A stretch of 64,000 bases of DNA, from the NCBI GenBank assembly GCA_035578175.1, contig JAQMRL010000012.1:22130671-22194670 (forward strand), read 5' to 3'. The notes beneath the pieces are model-generated. The model saw nothing but the letters and a program-made list of their open reading frames with translations, made no database searches and was not told the DNA's origin. Source of the DNA: Catonia carolina (taxonomy: Eukaryota; Arthropoda; Insecta; Hemiptera; Achilidae). Numbering within the stretch: the first letter of the stretch is position 1; every line of letters starts with the position of its first letter. A program made the translations under genes and the position numbers. Shown here piece by piece: positions 61,418 through 64,000 of this stretch.

Positions 61418-63328
61418 ATGACCCTTCAATTACGTCATTTCATCCTTCTCAATATACTCCTAGGCATTCACCAATTCGTAAAAACAACTCCTATTCACAT
61501 TTTTCATGGGATTTACCTCTTTCCCGTCCAGGATACATTCATTTACGAATCCTCAATCCCTTTGATTTACACCGTCCCTTTAACAAACCCAACATCTTAC
61601 TTTACTCAAGAACATGTCATCCCTTTCCCATCATGCACCTTCAACCAAAGCAACTCATCTTGTACTCCTGAGACTCCAGAATTTATGATTCCTCGCAACT
61701 TTACCCAATTTTTATTTACCCTAATCAACCAATCGTCTACTGTGGATCTTCAAGAAGAACAACCGACATGTCAAATGAAACAAGAACATCAGTGTCAACT
61801 CCCAAATGCTCTTCATAAATTATATAATGCGACAACTCACGTTTTGTTTAATCAAGATGAAAATGAACGACTTGAACCATCCCGCTCACGACGTACGCTG
61901 GATTTCATCGGACGTTTCCTTAGCTGGTGCTGTTCTGTTGCGACTACAGATGAATTACATGCAGTCGAATATAATGAGCAGTTCCTAACACAACATCTAA
62001 ACAACTTACAAGAACTTCTTCACATAGACCACCGCCATTTAGCATCTACAACCAACAAATTCAACTCAACGATTCAAAAACTTCAACAATTATTTCATCA
62101 ATCTGAACAAGATTTTAAAGATATTGCACTACACCTACAGGAACAAGAAACGCAAGAAACAAAAAACTGGTTTTCCATTCTTCATTATTTTTACTTTGCT
62201 TATCTACACATCTTCGTCTCCGCATATGATACTCACTACAACAAAATTAAACAGGACTGTTTTTCTCATCAAGTTCCAACAGATATTTTAAGTTCACAAG
62301 TTCTACTTAATGATCTTCAAAAATTGCAAACCAAAATTCAACATCATAACAAAGAGTTAGCTATACCTTTGCGTCAACTTAAAAAATATCAACATTTAAA
62401 GTTAACAACATGCAGTTTTTACAAGAAACAAATTATAATAAAAATACAAATTCCGCTAAAAACATTGACTTCAAACTACGAACTGTACAAGTATTCACCT
62501 GTTCCTCTTCAATGGTACAAAGAATCATGCGTTTTATCAAGTGAACCTTTCTACATAATCAATTCAACCTCCAGAGTGCAAATTATTGAACATTCCTCTC
62601 CAACTTGCCAACCAGACAAAGGATTATGCTTACTGCCTCGCCACACGTCAAATCCAATGTTAAAAACATCTTGCCTACAGCAAATCATCCAGGGAGCTTC
62701 AATTCAAGAATTGCAGAAGTTTTGTGTTTTCCATTGCACACCATCAATGTTGATGTCCATCTTTGAGAAGTCACCAGTTGAATTTCTAATCACCAATATT
62801 CTTCCTAATACTACTATTAATTGTCCTAATTCCTCAATCCTTCTTACTCCTGTTCACATCGGCGTCACTCATGTACAACTGCCTTGTAACTGTACACTAC
62901 AACATAATCTCAAAACCCTTATCCACACTGTTTTTCCTTGTGACTATAGATCTCCTACAAGTTTCCAGTTGAAACACTTCATCCCATTATCATGGACCAA
63001 TATTCCTACACTACCTTTTTTACATTTTGTTGATTACTCGCCACCTATGACAAACAATTTGTCCTACATCCTCAACCAGCATTGGAACACATCCTTCCCA
63101 ATTATAAATCAAATCGATCCTTTACCCGCAAACTTAAACAAACCCATTAAATTACCTAATGAATGGAGTACTATTATAACCCAAACATATTTTCATCAAA
63201 TTATACTGTATTCATGGTTAAGCGTGATAACACTTTTAAATGTATATGTACTTTTTAAAATAAAATTAATGTCACAAATCAATAATCAGGCTAAGTCACC
63301 CAGTATAACGATATCAACTTTGCGATAA
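61418..63328 (+). CDS. env: Envelope glycoprotein, baculovirus-F-like (insect endogenous retrovirus type)
   Basis: 636 codons from ATG 61,418, no stop or frameshift. A hydrophobic signal-peptide-like start (about 7-20) is followed by a Cys-containing ectodomain with many Asn-X-Ser/Thr sites. A furin-type site RSRR is at 156-159. Directly after it comes a fusion-peptide-like stretch (LDFIGRFLSWCCSVATTDEL), then a predicted coiled coil (about 183-245). At about 343-365 IQIPLKTL..YELYKYSPVP matches the conserved 'IPL...Y.LY...P.P' segment of the Baculo_F / Gypsy env family (PF12259-type). A single transmembrane helix lies at about 592-614, with a short tail. The family drives membrane fusion in baculovirus F proteins and env-bearing insect Gypsy elements. 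It is probably made from a spliced RNA. That the frame is intact while pol is gone is notable. Whether it is expressed is unknown. Confidence 0.82.
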   Translation: MTLQLRHFILLNILLGIHQFVKTTPIHIFHGIYLFPVQDTFIYESSIPLIYTVPLTNPTSYFTQEHVIPFPSCTFNQSNSSCTPETPEFMIPRNFTQFLFTLINQSSTVDLQEEQPTCQMKQEHQCQLPNALHKLYNATTHVLFNQDENERLEPSRSRRTLDFIGRFLSWCCSVATTDELHAVEYNEQFLTQHLNNLQELLHIDHRHLASTTNKFNSTIQKLQQLFHQSEQDFKDIALHLQEQETQETKNWFSILHYFYFAYLHIFVSAYDTHYNKIKQDCFSHQVPTDILSSQVLLNDLQKLQTKIQHHNKELAIPLRQLKKYQHLKLTTCSFYKKQIIIKIQIPLKTLTSNYELYKYSPVPLQWYKESCVLSSEPFYIINSTSRVQIIEHSSPTCQPDKGLCLLPRHTSNPMLKTSCLQQIIQGASIQELQKFCVFHCTPSMLMSIFEKSPVEFLITNILPNTTINCPNSSILLTPVHIGVTHVQLPCNCTLQHNLKTLIHTVFPCDYRSPTSFQLKHFIPLSWTNIPTLPFLHFVDYSPPMTNNLSYILNQHWNTSFPIINQIDPLPANLNKPIKLPNEWSTIITQTYFHQIILYSWLSVITLLNVYVLFKIKLMSQINNQAKSPSITISTLR

Positions 63329-63522
63329 AATCTTAATTGTTCTTATTTCAAATAATATAACTAATTGCAAATGCCTGCCTTTAAATAAATTATAACTATC
63401 TTGTTAAAGTCATACTTAGTAAAATGTAAAGTTTACTTGATTATTTTTTCTCAACATACGAAAGGAGATGTTCTTGTTTTAGGTATACACACTTGTATTG
63501 CCCAGAGATGGAAATTTTCTTT

Positions 63523-63533
63523 AGGGGGGGAGG
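63523..63533 (+). promoter_or_regulatory. Polypurine tract
   Basis: AGGGGGGGAGG directly before the 3' LTR TG. This is the usual place and composition of the plus-strand primer in LTR retroelements. Confidence 0.85.
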
Positions 63534-64000
63534 TGTAAGATATTTCAAGATTTCTTGAAACATCTTACAATAGCAGACAGGTTTGTCTGTTAAATTTTTT
63601 TAAATTCAAATAATTTTCTTAAGTGTCAATAAATTGTTTAGACACCCTGTAATTTTATTTCATTTTATAAATTTTATTAATCAATTTTATATTAAAATCA
63701 TTGTTAACTAGAAGTTCTGTATTGAATTTTTCTAAAGCGAATATCCGGTGTTATATTACTTGGTTTTTTTCCGTTAATATTTTTCCTCGCTAACGTTACG
63801 TTAGGCTTAAATGGGTTTTATAATATGTGTAATTGTTCTTATAATTGAATTTCCATCTCTGTCAATACAATCGACCGTCGCGTGATATGTTCTCTGTACT
63901 TACGATTTACGCTGACGCTTCTTTTTATGTACATTGAACCGTCTTTTTCAATGTCAACGTTTAACTTTTCTCGTGCGTTAATTTTTTCTTATATTCTACG
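63534..64000 (+). repeat. 3' LTR, cut by the window end
   Basis: 467 bp identical to 52,062-52,528 except C for T at 63,607. The rest of the LTR, the target duplication and the flanking A unit lie beyond the window. Confidence 0.88.

Larger units (their letters stand above)
52062..64000 (+). mobile_element. Young env-bearing LTR retroelement without pol core (runs off the window)
   Basis: LTR starts at 52,062 and 63,534 (TGTAAGATATTTC) are 11,472 bp apart. The internal part has gag, an integrase C-terminal piece, env and a polypurine tract in the order of an insect endogenous retrovirus / Gypsy-type element. Protease, reverse transcriptase, RNase H and the integrase catalytic core are not visible. 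The LTRs differ at one of 467 comparable positions (52,135 T, 63,607 C) with no indel, so insertion was recent. The left flank ends in GACC; the matching right-hand target duplication lies outside the window. Confidence 0.88.

Overview
The window is eukaryotic, AT-rich repetitive DNA, most likely from an insect or another arthropod. That rests on the mix of elements: Jockey-type and RTE-type LINE tails, a Tc1/mariner-type transposase remnant, a piggyBac-type MITE, a Penelope-like element, a solo LTR with an insect-style promoter, and a young LTR retroelement with a baculovirus-F-like envelope gene. I see no host gene, rRNA or tRNA gene. Clade and species cannot be set from this window alone.

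Layout. (1) 1-11,018: tandem array of a ~1.87-kb repeat, here called A, in + orientation, five and a half units. One unit carries a fresh 400-bp SINE-like insertion with a 7-bp target duplication. (2) 11,019-13,356: single-copy cluster of transposon debris (Jockey tail, Tc1/mariner-type remnant, RTE tail, TA microsatellite). (3) 13,357-52,061: two and a partial third copy of a ~14-15-kb tandem segmental duplication (starts 13,357, 27,283, 42,227). Each copy has B repeats in + orientation holding a 5'-truncated LINE, then A repeats in - orientation. Copies 1 and 2 continue with a ~1-kb unclassified segment and a Penelope-like fragment between inverted repeats. The copies differ by whole repeat units, a piggyBac MITE present only in copy 1, and a 3.3-kb internal duplication in copy 3. 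(4) 52,062-64,000: an LTR retroelement inserted into the last A unit. It has a 5' LTR, a long T-rich leader, an ORF joining gag to the integrase C-terminal end, 3.5 kb without coding content, an intact envelope ORF, a polypurine tract and the start of the 3' LTR. The two LTRs differ at 1 of 467 visible positions.

The most unusual signals are two. First, A and B, although well diverged, both keep a ~300-bp promoter-like block packed with CCAAT/ATTGG boxes and CRE-type TGACGTCA sites; about 21 such blocks lie in 52 kb. Second, the young LTR element has lost protease, reverse transcriptase, RNase H and the integrase core, yet keeps open gag and env frames, so it can only be moved in trans if it moves at all. 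A, B and the SINE-like insertion also share a second homologous module, so the repeats appear to combine a SINE-derived body with the CCAAT/CRE block.
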